DNA of 64,000 nt from contig NZ_VANI01000018.1 in NCBI RefSeq assembly GCF_005771435.1, forward strand, positions 62,001 through 126,000. Direction: 5' to 3'. Within the stretch, counting starts at the first letter, position 1, and each line of letters begins with the position of its first letter. Origin of the DNA: Microbulbifer harenosus. Lineage in GTDB: Bacteria > Pseudomonadota > Gammaproteobacteria > Pseudomonadales > Cellvibrionaceae. Made by a program: the position numbers and the translations under genes. Shown here piece by piece: positions 36,953-45,578 of the stretch. Below the pieces are notes generated by a model. That model worked only from the letters and a program-made list of their open reading frames with translations, made no database searches and was not told the DNA's origin.

Positions 36953-36979
36953 TGTAACCGATTACAGTAACCGGTTTCA
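36953..36979. promoter_or_regulatory. Tandem LacI operators upstream of TonB receptor
   Basis: TGTAACCGATTACA (36953-36966) and AGTAACCGGTTTCA (36966-36979) are near-copies of the palindrome TGTAACCGGTTACA and share one base, with centres 13 bases apart. The same palindrome occurs at 45183, 45410 and 63610. The 280-base region 36774-37053 between the GH27 stop and the receptor start holds nothing else I recognise. Confidence 0.75.
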
Positions 36980-37053
36980 TTTTTGGCGGAAATTTCTTCT
37001 TATTCTCACTCCGAGCAGGAACCGGGACGCCCCATCGCCCCGGTACATAACAT

Positions 37054-38283
37054 TCAATCCACGGGCGTCAGCCGCAGCACCACCACCCCGTGCGCAGGAA
37101 TTTCTGCGGCCAGCGGTTTGCGGGTGTCACCCTCGCGGTCCTGCCACAGGTCTCGCCAATGGAAAGTGGTCTGCGCGAAGTCGATCTGGTGGTTGCTGAT
37201 GTCATCCTTCACCAGATGTGCACGCCAGTCGTGGCGGTACTTTTGCGCGATATCCGCGCGATTCAGGAACATGAAGCCCCAGTCGCCGCCCGCCAAGGGT
37301 TTCACCCAGATTTCCAGATCGCCCTCGTCGATATATTTCATCGCCTGGATGCCCAGCGCATCCTGATTCAGAGCGATGATGTCGCGGTTGGTGAGGATCT
37401 GGCGGGTCTGTTCACTCATGGTGCGCAGGTCGTTGCCGGCAATCAGCGGCGATGCGAGCATGGCCCAGATGGAGAAGTGCGCGCGGTCTTCGTCCGCGGT
37501 CATGCCATTGCCCACCTCCAGCATGTCCATATCGTTCCAGTGACCGGGGCCGGCATACTTGCGCAGGCCTTCCTGCTTGTCGAGGATGCGCAACACCCCC
37601 CAGGACGACCAGGAGCCGTGGCTGAATTCACAGTCCCAGCAGGGGTAGATATCGCCGGTGGTACGCCAGGTGTGGCCGATATCTGTGGCCCAATCCCAGG
37701 GCTTGTTGTCGCCCCACTCGCAAATACTCAGCAGCATCGGCCGCCCGGACGCGTGGATGGCATCGCGCATGGTGGTGTAGGCGCCGATGGGATTGATGTT
37801 TTCGGTATCGCACCAGTCGTATTTCACATAGTCGATACCCCAGTGGGCGTAGGTGAGTGCATCCTGATATTCATGCCCACGGCTGCCCGGGCGCCCCGCG
37901 CAGGTAGTGGCGCCGGCGTCGGAGTATATTCCGAGTTTCAGCCCTTTCTTGTGCACGTAATCCGCGAGCACTTTCATGCCCGAGGGGAAATGCTCTTTGC
38001 TCGGCTGGATATTGCCTTGCGCGTCCCGTTCTTCGTGCCAGCAGTCGTCGATATTGATGTATTCGTAGCCGGCGTCTTTCATGCCACTCTCGACCATGGC
38101 ATCGGCGGTATCGCGAATGATCTGCTCATTGATCTCGCAGTCGAAATGGTTCCAGCTGTTCCACCCCATGGGCGGTGTATCCGCCAGTCCCGGCGACTTG
38201 ACGGCGCTGGCGGCATGGCTGAACAGGGCGGCCAGTGCAATCAGCACTGAGGACAATAAAGTCTTGTGGGTTGTTGCTCGCAT
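37054..38283 (-). CDS. GH27 alpha-galactosidase
   Basis: About 409 residues from ATG 38283, with GAGG eight bases upstream. The signal peptide is LLSSVLIALAALFSHAASA. The GH27 barrel opens with TPPMGWNSWNHFDCEINEQI. The nucleophile Asp lies in DYVKYDWCD, and the acid/base Asp is probably in HTWRTTGDI. Disulphide-type cysteines (DDCWHE, TTCAGRPG, YPCWDCEF) fit a secreted enzyme. It removes alpha-1,6-galactose from galactomannan or its oligosaccharides, like Aga27A of C. japonicus. It sits downstream of the modular mannanase on the same strand. Confidence 0.93.
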   Translation of the reverse strand: MRATTHKTLLSSVLIALAALFSHAASAVKSPGLADTPPMGWNSWNHFDCEINEQIIRDTADAMVESGMKDAGYEYINIDDCWHEERDAQGNIQPSKEHFPSGMKVLADYVHKKGLKLGIYSDAGATTCAGRPGSRGHEYQDALTYAHWGIDYVKYDWCDTENINPIGAYTTMRDAIHASGRPMLLSICEWGDNKPWDWATDIGHTWRTTGDIYPCWDCEFSHGSWSSWGVLRILDKQEGLRKYAGPGHWNDMDMLEVGNGMTADEDRAHFSIWAMLASPLIAGNDLRTMSEQTRQILTNRDIIALNQDALGIQAMKYIDEGDLEIWVKPLAGGDWGFMFLNRADIAQKYRHDWRAHLVKDDISNHQIDFAQTTFHWRDLWQDREGDTRKPLAAEIPAHGVVVLRLTPVD

Positions 38284-38427
38284 TTTTCTATACCTCGTAA
38301 ATCGTAGAAAAGTAAAAGGTCGCTTCAGATGTTGCCCTCCATTTGAAAGTGCAAAAAGACACCGGTTGGATCGTGACAATGCGCCCGGCCCAAGACCAGG
38401 CGCACGGCCTATTCTGAGAGTTATAGG

Positions 38428-41400
38428 TTACTGCTGGTTCAGTGCCCGGTAGAAATCCGAGCGTTCCATCAACAGGTCGCACACCGGTTTGTGCAGGTCG
38501 ATATGAATGGTATTGCCCTCTTTGTTGGAGCCCGGCGCGCCGGTCTCTGTCAGGGTCTGCTCTTCCGGCGTGATGGCACAGTACATCTGGTAGCCATCGT
38601 TATTCGCGGTCCAGGCACCCGTGGGTTCACCATATGGCCCCGCGCACCACTGACAGCCATCCAGTGGCGTGCCGCCGTTGCCCCATTCGAGCCCGGACAA
38701 CTGCCAAGCATGCAGACCGCCGATTACATCCTGATGCTCTTCGGCCTTGGCAAACCAATCCACAAACCGGTCATATCGGGTTTGCAGGTCTTCCGCCACT
38801 GAGGCCTCCGATGCAACAGGCCAGCTGAATTCGCCAAGATAGGTAGGCTTGTTCAGAGCACGCCCCACTTCCGCCAACAGGTCGATATTTGCCAGCACTT
38901 CGTCGTCCGACATATTCCACGCAGTGGGGTACATATGGGCACTGACGGCGTCAATGGTCGGCAGATCGTTCACGGTAGTGACAAAGTCGAAGTCATCGCC
39001 AGTTCCGTTGTGACCGAAGGAAGATTCCGTACCCAGTGAAACCAGATGGTTGGGGGCCAGTGATTTGATATGGCGTGACATTTCGTCAGCCCAGTTGCGG
39101 AAGATTTCCGCATCACAGCCGCTGGCACAACGGGGCTCATTGGCCACCTCCCACATCATGATCGCCGGGTCTTCCGCATAGGTGTAACCGGTGAGTGGAT
39201 TGTGGTGCTGTAGAAGCTCGGTGATGAAGGCCTTGAAGTTCGCGATGGATTCCGGGTTGGAATAGTGGTTTGAGCCGTAGGTCTCCAGGCTACCGAAATA
39301 GTTCCAATGATCCGCCAGTGACAACACCAGTTTGATGTCGTACTGGTGGGCCAGGGCCACATAGTTGTCGAACAGTTCGAAACTGCGATCCACAATCGCC
39401 TGCTCCTCGGCTGTACGTTCAGCTTTGGTCAACAGGAAGCCGTCGCCGGTCTTCATGTTGATACAGACACCGTCATGGGTTTTGCTGTCGTTACAGAACA
39501 TCCAGGTCCGCACCGAGGTCATGCCCAGATGATGGGCGCGTTTGAAGAAGTCCTCGGTCATCGCCTCCGGCTTGTACATCAGGTAGTACTGGTTGGAGCC
39601 GTTAAAGTAGAAGGGGCGATTACCCAGCGCAAACTGGGTACCCAGAGTATCCACGTAGAAGGGCCCCTGAGCCTCACCCACCTGTACTCGCAGGGATTTT
39701 TTCAGATTGGTTCCGGCTACGCCAAATTCCAGATCGTAAAGACCATCACCGCTACTGGGAATGGTCAGAGGACTTTCACCATTGTATGTCTGGGTACTGC
39801 CGCCGTTGACAGAATAGGTCAGCGCTCCGGCTCCGCCCTTATCAAAATCCACCACGATATCACTACCGCTGGAAAGATCGTCAAATGGCTGTGGGGAGAG
39901 AATATCGAGGCTGCCCAGAAAATTGACACACAAGTTGTGCACGCTCGCCCAGCCCCAATCGCCATTGCGATTGGTGATACCCGCGCTGTGTACACCCGCA
40001 CTCAGTGAGTGAACGAAAGTTTTTTCTGCAGGCGTTTCTGGCGGGGTATCCGGCCATAGCATTCCCGCAATACCACCTTCATCCAGCCTATAGGAAACAT
40101 ACTTGCTTCCGCCTTCGGTGCTGTAGGTGAGAACCACCTGATACTGTCCAGCCTTGTCGAGGCTGAAGGTCCAGTAGGCCGCACTGCCAATTTCACCATT
40201 GAGTTTTGCCCGATCGCCATCTATCTCGGCGCCACCCTCGAGCGTTACGTCGGTGGCATCGAAGCAATCACCGGTCAGCGCCTGCATGGCTGTCACCAGG
40301 AAACTGGCTGAAGCCTCGCCGTGATCGGCACTGTCAAAGAGTGCGGAAAGATTCACGGTCTGCCCGCTAATGAGAGTCCCGATGTAGGATTCGTTCAGCG
40401 TGAGACTGCCGTTGTCCCAGCTGTAGTCGCTGCCGCTTTCCAATACTAGTCCGTCTGCCTGCAAGCCACTGAAAGTAAAGCTGCCAGCATCTACCGCAAA
40501 ACTCAGTGCCGTGGGTGCATCCACATTGACCGTCTGACTATCCGGGGTGATCTGTGGCATTTCTACCGGTGCACTGTCCAGGCGCAGCTCAAAGCCGACG
40601 GACTTGTTGCCCAACTGGCTGTCTGCAAAATGTGCGTTAAAGCTGTGGACTCCCAGAGAAAGGCTGCCGACAAACCCGCTATTGAGGGTCAGGCTACTGG
40701 CGCTCACCGAATAGTCCGTGCCCTGCTGCAGGCTGGTGCCGCCCAGAGTAACGCTGTCGAAGCTGTAGGAACCGCGGTTCAGACTGTAACTGACGGATTC
40801 CCCACTGCCGAGGACCAGATTGCGGGACGCGGGGCTGATCGCGGGATCTTCCGGCACCACTTCCGAAGGGGTAACCCGGACTTGCTCCAGGAATATATAG
40901 CCCCAGTTGTTGCCACCGCCGTCGACACCCAGCTGTTGCTCGCCAGCGCTGAGGTTGACGGTCATTGTGACGGTTTCCGTTGTGCTGGTAACTTGAGAGA
41001 GCACCTGCTGACTGCTGCTGCCCACGAAAAAGGTGTTTTCCTTTTCACCGTGGGGCGATTGATAGTCAAACTCGACAACATATTCGCCGGACATGCTCGC
41101 GTAAAAATTCCACACTGCGCTGCCATGCTGCAGGTCGATCTGCCCACCGTTCAGCCCGGCACCACCACTGAGTACCGCATCGGTTACCGGCAGGGTCTGC
41201 GCATCACTGTTTACGTCCACGACGTTTATAGAAACCGTAAGCGGCGCGGCGCTGGCGAAGTTCAATTGAAAACGGTAACTGCCCGGCGCCAGAGTGCTGA
41301 GGTAATCGGCGCTCAGTACCAGGTCAAATCCATTCAGCGAGAATTCATTACCATCGAGTGAGGCACTCAGCGTAGTGTTTTCCACGGACATCAGGGTGTC

Positions 41401-41748
41401 GCCATCGGTATTCAGGTTGAATACCGCATCGGCACCGTTGGCCAGATTAAAGCTGCGGGTCGCCGGCGAAACCACCGGTACCGGGTCGGGATCAGGTTCG
41501 GGGTCGCCACCGGCGATGCAGTCCTCGATAAATTCCCAGGGCCCCCACTGCTGGCTGCGGTCGGGCGGCGAATCCTTGATCCACCACTTGGCCTTGAAGT
41601 GCGCACTGTCGTAGGTGACCAGTTCACCACCGACATATTGGTTGCCGGCATCCCACGCGGGCGCGGAACAGGTATCGGCCTGGGCCATTATTGGTAACGA
41701 CAATAAGGTGGCAACCACCAAGGGTAGCCCGGTTTTTCTTCTTAACAT
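38428..41748 (-). CDS. Modular GH5 (subfamily 7-like) endo-beta-1,4-mannanase
   Basis: About 1106 residues from ATG 41748 (GGTGAG upstream). Domain order: signal peptide (to about 24); CBM5-type module (CSAPAWDAGNQYVGGELVTY and QQWGPWEFI, about 25-72); X2-type module; CBM35-like module (about 188-310); two X2-type modules (about 318-500); second CBM35-like module (about 505-630); Ig-like module; GH5 barrel (about 725-1105). The acid/base Glu lies in MMWEVANEPRC and the nucleophile Glu in PTYLGEFSWPV. It should cut insoluble or cell-wall mannan outside the cell. Three X2 modules alternating with CBM35 modules is a rich arrangement. Confidence 0.92.
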   Translation of the reverse strand: MLRRKTGLPLVVATLLSLPIMAQADTCSAPAWDAGNQYVGGELVTYDSAHFKAKWWIKDSPPDRSQQWGPWEFIEDCIAGGDPEPDPDPVPVVSPATRSFNLANGADAVFNLNTDGDTLMSVENTTLSASLDGNEFSLNGFDLVLSADYLSTLAPGSYRFQLNFASAAPLTVSINVVDVNSDAQTLPVTDAVLSGGAGLNGGQIDLQHGSAVWNFYASMSGEYVVEFDYQSPHGEKENTFFVGSSSQQVLSQVTSTTETVTMTVNLSAGEQQLGVDGGGNNWGYIFLEQVRVTPSEVVPEDPAISPASRNLVLGSGESVSYSLNRGSYSFDSVTLGGTSLQQGTDYSVSASSLTLNSGFVGSLSLGVHSFNAHFADSQLGNKSVGFELRLDSAPVEMPQITPDSQTVNVDAPTALSFAVDAGSFTFSGLQADGLVLESGSDYSWDNGSLTLNESYIGTLISGQTVNLSALFDSADHGEASASFLVTAMQALTGDCFDATDVTLEGGAEIDGDRAKLNGEIGSAAYWTFSLDKAGQYQVVLTYSTEGGSKYVSYRLDEGGIAGMLWPDTPPETPAEKTFVHSLSAGVHSAGITNRNGDWGWASVHNLCVNFLGSLDILSPQPFDDLSSGSDIVVDFDKGGAGALTYSVNGGSTQTYNGESPLTIPSSGDGLYDLEFGVAGTNLKKSLRVQVGEAQGPFYVDTLGTQFALGNRPFYFNGSNQYYLMYKPEAMTEDFFKRAHHLGMTSVRTWMFCNDSKTHDGVCINMKTGDGFLLTKAERTAEEQAIVDRSFELFDNYVALAHQYDIKLVLSLADHWNYFGSLETYGSNHYSNPESIANFKAFITELLQHHNPLTGYTYAEDPAIMMWEVANEPRCASGCDAEIFRNWADEMSRHIKSLAPNHLVSLGTESSFGHNGTGDDFDFVTTVNDLPTIDAVSAHMYPTAWNMSDDEVLANIDLLAEVGRALNKPTYLGEFSWPVASEASVAEDLQTRYDRFVDWFAKAEEHQDVIGGLHAWQLSGLEWGNGGTPLDGCQWCAGPYGEPTGAWTANNDGYQMYCAITPEEQTLTETGAPGSNKEGNTIHIDLHKPVCDLLMERSDFYRALNQQ

Positions 41749-42164
41749 TTCACTCACCATTACTTTTATTGGTTTTGAGTACGGAGTGAGTTGACCGTTA
41801 ACTGCGCGCGCTTCTCTCGATTCACGCAAGCAATTACTTCCTGCCCGGCTAACACACGATAGGATTCATTCCTTTGAAGCACCACAATCCCTGATGCGCA
41901 GTGACCCGCGCACGGAAAATATCGTTTTTAGTACCGCTGAATTTTGCGTATGGATAGACACGCTTTTTCGGTTTGCACGATCAGGCGCGCAAACAAAAAT
42001 TATTAATTCGCTTTTTAGGGTGTTCGCAATGGAACCAATACTGAAAGCAGCCGCGTAAAAATGCCTCCGGCGAACCGGAGGCCAATGTCAGAATGTCTGA
42101 CGTGCGGTAAGGAGAGATGCAATCCTCTCCGGACGCCGTGCCGGTAGAGGATTGCGCACAAACA
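41749..42164 (-). promoter_or_regulatory. Mannanase promoter region and receptor terminator
   Basis: 416 bases between two minus-strand genes. A strong terminator for the upstream receptor lies at 42056-42082: stem GCCTCCGG...CCGGAGGC with a UUCG-type loop on the minus strand, followed by ATTTTTAC. A second dyad GCAATCCTCT/AGAGGATTGC (42119-42155) precedes it. I see no clear copy of the mannan operator here; promoter boxes for the mannanase are not certain. Confidence 0.6.
42056..42082 (-). terminator. Intrinsic terminator of TonB receptor copy 2
   Basis: Perfect 8-base stem GCCTCCGG (42063-42070) and CCGGAGGC (42075-42082). Read on the minus strand the loop is TTCG, and ATTTTTAC follows. 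Confidence 0.85.
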
Positions 42165-45068
42165 TCAGAATCTGGCGCGCACACCCAGGGTGTAGCGAGG
42201 TTCATAAACACTCTGCCAGGCCTTCTGATTTTCCCACTGGAGGTAGTAATCCTCCGTTTCTCCTGTGAGATTGGAGCCGTTCAGATACACGGTGATATCG
42301 TCGTTGATGTCGTAACTGACGGATGCATCCACATAAGCGGTGGGTGCCTGCATCAGGGTCAACCCGGGCGTGCCCCAGACCTGATCAAAGGCCACCACCC
42401 GCTCACTGCGGTAGTTGTAGGCGATACGTGCTTGCAGTTTGTCGTCCTGATACCAACCGACAAAGTTGGCGAGTTTTTCCGAGTTGTCTACAAACGGCAG
42501 GTCATTGCCGTCGATATCCTTTTTACCGGAATCGCTGGGGGAATAAGTGAAGTTGGCATCCACACCGAAGTTACCCCAGACGCCGGGTAGGAAGTCGAAG
42601 GCCTGTTTTACCGCTACTTCCACACCACTCAGCTCACCGCCATCGCCCTGTACATTGGTTTGCACATCGGTGGTGCGGCGCACCACGCCATCCTGGTCCG
42701 GCAGGTCCATTTGTATCGTGCCGCTCTCGATAAAGCTGTCCACTTCCACCAGGAACAGACCGATACTCACCATGCCGGAATTACCGGTGTAGTACTCGAG
42801 CGACAGATCAAAATTGTCCGCGCGCCAGGGGTCCAGTTCCGGGTTGCCATTGGCGTTGGCTCCGATCACTTCAAACACGCCGGTTTCTGAATTAATCGCG
42901 TAGGTTGGCGACAGGCCGCCACCCCACTGTTCCAGATTCAGCGGGGAGGTGGTTTTGGCATAGGCCGCGCGCAGAATCAGGTCCTCGCGCAGGTCAAACG
43001 CCAGGTTCAGGCTCGGCAGCAGGTCGGTGTAGGAGCGGCTGGTGACAAAGGCGCCGCCATCCACTTCCGGTGCACCGTAGTCACGGGAACTGCCCACGAC
43101 GCGCTGCTCCACTTCGAGATCGGTCTGTACCGCACGCAGGCCTACGTTGCCGGTTACCGGTACGCCCAGCTCGGTTTCAAAATTGGCTTGCAGGTAAGCG
43201 GAGGTTTCCTGCAGATTCACGGCATAGGTCTGGCCGGGGATCACAGCCCGCTGATTGTTGGCGTAAAGCGAATTCTGGAACGCCAGCACGTTGTCCATGG
43301 CGGATGGGTTCAGGGTGTACACACCGGGAATACCTGTCACGCCACCGAAGTCGGTGACCCACTGTACATCGCTGCCGAAGGACGCCAGGGAGATCGGTTT
43401 GCCGGCGGTATAGTAGGTACCATCACCGTCGCCAAAGGAGCAGGCACCGCCACTCATAACCACGTCGGTGGCCTTCCAGCGCACCAGGCAACCGTCATCG
43501 CCAATCGGAGCCAGCAGGTGGTACTGGGTATTTTCCGCGCCGCGATCGGAGTATCGCAAGCCGGCGTCCATCGAAGTGAAGAAGTTCTGTTCGGCAAATT
43601 CGTAGGAGCCATCGAAACGGGCGATGGTCATATCGCCTTCGCGGTCGTAGTTGTTTTCCGAAGACACCGCACCAATGGAGTAGCCGTCGAGATTCCTGAC
43701 AAGATCCGGCACACCGCTCCAGTGTGGCTGATCGCCGCGATAATCCACAGTGATGGACTGGTAAGGGTCGCTGTAACCGCCCGGGTTACTGGCCTGAGCG
43801 CCGCCTGCATACTGCGGATACTGCACACCCCACTGGCTGCCGTCCGCCATGTCGATATCCACATAGCTGTTCAGACGGCTCTGCTCTGCCTCGCCGTATA
43901 CCAGACGCGCGCTGCCGATAAAGGCACCGCCGTTGTCGTAGTTCAGTTCAATGTTGACGTTGGTGGACTCGGACTCGGTTACTTTGACATCGGAATAGGA
44001 TTTCAGGCGACGACCATTGGCCTCGTATACCTGCACGGTGTTGATATGATCGGCGGCCTGGGAGGAAACCACCGGATCGGCCCAACCCCACTGCTGCCAT
44101 TTGTCGGAGATGGCAATACCGGCGCTGCGATCGTGTTCATCCATCTGCGTATAGAAGAATTCTGCGACCACATCGAAGCCGTTGCCCAGGTCTGCCTGCA
44201 GCGAGCCGTTCAGGCCGAGACGTTCGCGCTCGACAAACTGGTTGTAGGCGCTGTGGCCCTGATAGGCGATGTAGCTGTCATCCAGGTCGCCATCGCCATT
44301 CATGTCGTTACCGTGGTAATTCCAGTTGTCTGCATCGGTGCCCGCTTCCGACGGCATCCCGGACCAGCCCGCATCGGAACCGCCGCCGGCCATGCCCATG
44401 TAATAGTTGGCGAGGTTGACGTTGGAAGCAGAGACGGACAGCAGCGTGCCTACGCGATCATTGTTCCAGGCGAATAACCCGGACAGGGAGCTATCGGTTT
44501 CTTCAGAGTCGCGGCCGGTCTGCCCCTCTGCCGAGAAGGCCGTGGTCACGCCGCTGTCGAAGTCCATCGGGCGATGGGTACGGAGGTTAACCATACCGGT
44601 GATGCCGCCAGAGAGCTGGGACGCGGTGGGCGACTTGTAGACATCGGCGCCGGCAAACAGCGGCGCGGGAATATCGTTGAAATTGGGCTGTACGGTGGTC
44701 ACCGAACCCGCTCCCATATAGGACTCGCCGTTCAGCGTGGTCATCACCTGCGGCATACCGCGCACGTTGATGGAGCTGCCCTCACCGGCGGAGCGGCGGA
44801 TCTGGATACCGGTAATCCGCTGCAGAGAGTCGGAGATGGTGACATCCGGCAGTTTGCCGATGTCTTCCGCCACAATGGAGTCGACGATGGAAGAGGCATC
44901 GCGCTTGGTATTGATCGCGGTCTCCTGGGACATACGAATGCCCTGCACGATCACCTCTTCCAGCGCCTGGTCTTCCTGGGCTGCCACTAGCGGCGATACC
45001 GACACACCGCAGGCCGCAATACTGGATGCCAGGACGGCCTGGGCAAACGGAAGTTTCTTAGCCAACAT
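42165..45068 (-). CDS. TonB-dependent receptor, mannan locus copy 2
   Basis: A 967-residue receptor. The signal peptide ends near SPLVAAQ (about 30). EEVIVQGIRMSQETAINTKR precedes a plug (IVAEDIGKLPDVTISDSLQ, RITGIQIRRSAGEGSS) very similar to the 33747-36773 receptor. The barrel ends YTLGVRARF with the usual terminal Phe. Three copies of the mannan operator lie upstream in the region shared with pgi. Uptake of manno- or galactomanno-oligosaccharides is inferred from regulation and neighbours. Confidence 0.93.
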   Translation of the reverse strand: MLAKKLPFAQAVLASSIAACGVSVSPLVAAQEDQALEEVIVQGIRMSQETAINTKRDASSIVDSIVAEDIGKLPDVTISDSLQRITGIQIRRSAGEGSSINVRGMPQVMTTLNGESYMGAGSVTTVQPNFNDIPAPLFAGADVYKSPTASQLSGGITGMVNLRTHRPMDFDSGVTTAFSAEGQTGRDSEETDSSLSGLFAWNNDRVGTLLSVSASNVNLANYYMGMAGGGSDAGWSGMPSEAGTDADNWNYHGNDMNGDGDLDDSYIAYQGHSAYNQFVERERLGLNGSLQADLGNGFDVVAEFFYTQMDEHDRSAGIAISDKWQQWGWADPVVSSQAADHINTVQVYEANGRRLKSYSDVKVTESESTNVNIELNYDNGGAFIGSARLVYGEAEQSRLNSYVDIDMADGSQWGVQYPQYAGGAQASNPGGYSDPYQSITVDYRGDQPHWSGVPDLVRNLDGYSIGAVSSENNYDREGDMTIARFDGSYEFAEQNFFTSMDAGLRYSDRGAENTQYHLLAPIGDDGCLVRWKATDVVMSGGACSFGDGDGTYYTAGKPISLASFGSDVQWVTDFGGVTGIPGVYTLNPSAMDNVLAFQNSLYANNQRAVIPGQTYAVNLQETSAYLQANFETELGVPVTGNVGLRAVQTDLEVEQRVVGSSRDYGAPEVDGGAFVTSRSYTDLLPSLNLAFDLREDLILRAAYAKTTSPLNLEQWGGGLSPTYAINSETGVFEVIGANANGNPELDPWRADNFDLSLEYYTGNSGMVSIGLFLVEVDSFIESGTIQMDLPDQDGVVRRTTDVQTNVQGDGGELSGVEVAVKQAFDFLPGVWGNFGVDANFTYSPSDSGKKDIDGNDLPFVDNSEKLANFVGWYQDDKLQARIAYNYRSERVVAFDQVWGTPGLTLMQAPTAYVDASVSYDINDDITVYLNGSNLTGETEDYYLQWENQKAWQSVYEPRYTLGVRARF

Positions 45069-45182
45069 TTGGTTTCCCTCATTGTTTATTATCTTGTAGC
45101 TGTCCCGTACCCCGCATCAGGGGCCGGATGGCGCGATACCTCATCATAACGCCAACTTCCGGGCGGTCTTTTCGCCCGAAAA

Positions 45183-45196
45183 TGTAACCGGTTACA
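45183..45196. promoter_or_regulatory. Mannan LacI operator, site A
   Basis: TGTAACCGGTTACA, a perfect 14-base palindrome, 115 bases upstream of the receptor start at 45068. Confidence 0.78.
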
Positions 45197-45291
45197 AAAC
45201 TTCAAAGACAAATGGGCCCTAAGCCCTTTCATTTACTCTCTTCTTCCGTCTGGCTATACGGCCTGCACTTGTTCGAAGTACGAGCGCACCA

Positions 45292-45305
45292 TGTAACCGG
45301 TTCCA
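45292..45305. promoter_or_regulatory. Mannan LacI operator, site B (one mismatch)
   Basis: TGTAACCGGTTCCA differs from the consensus palindrome at one base. Its centre is 109 bases from site A and 118 from site C. Confidence 0.65.
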
Positions 45306-45409
45306 TTTCGACTTTATTACAAGCACGCCGACAGTGCAAACCTTTTACAGGGCGCCGAATAACGCCCCATAAAAGCACACAGATTCGTTACAAAACCCGC
45401 AGAACCAGG

Positions 45410-45423
45410 TGTAACCGGTTACA
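45410..45423. promoter_or_regulatory. Mannan LacI operator, site C
   Basis: TGTAACCGGTTACA, a perfect palindrome 156 bases upstream of pgi. With sites A and B it suggests joint control of the divergent receptor and pgi transcripts, perhaps through DNA looping. Confidence 0.78.
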
Positions 45424-45578
45424 CAATCTGTTTCAATAGCAGACAGTAGCGCCATTCCCGTAAGCGGGATCAAGAATTCCTGCCCCCGCAGGCGGGTACC
45501 GGTACGATTCCTCAAACCACACTGGCGGCAACCCAAGCGTCGGGACCAGACATCGAGAACAACACAGGAATCCAATCT

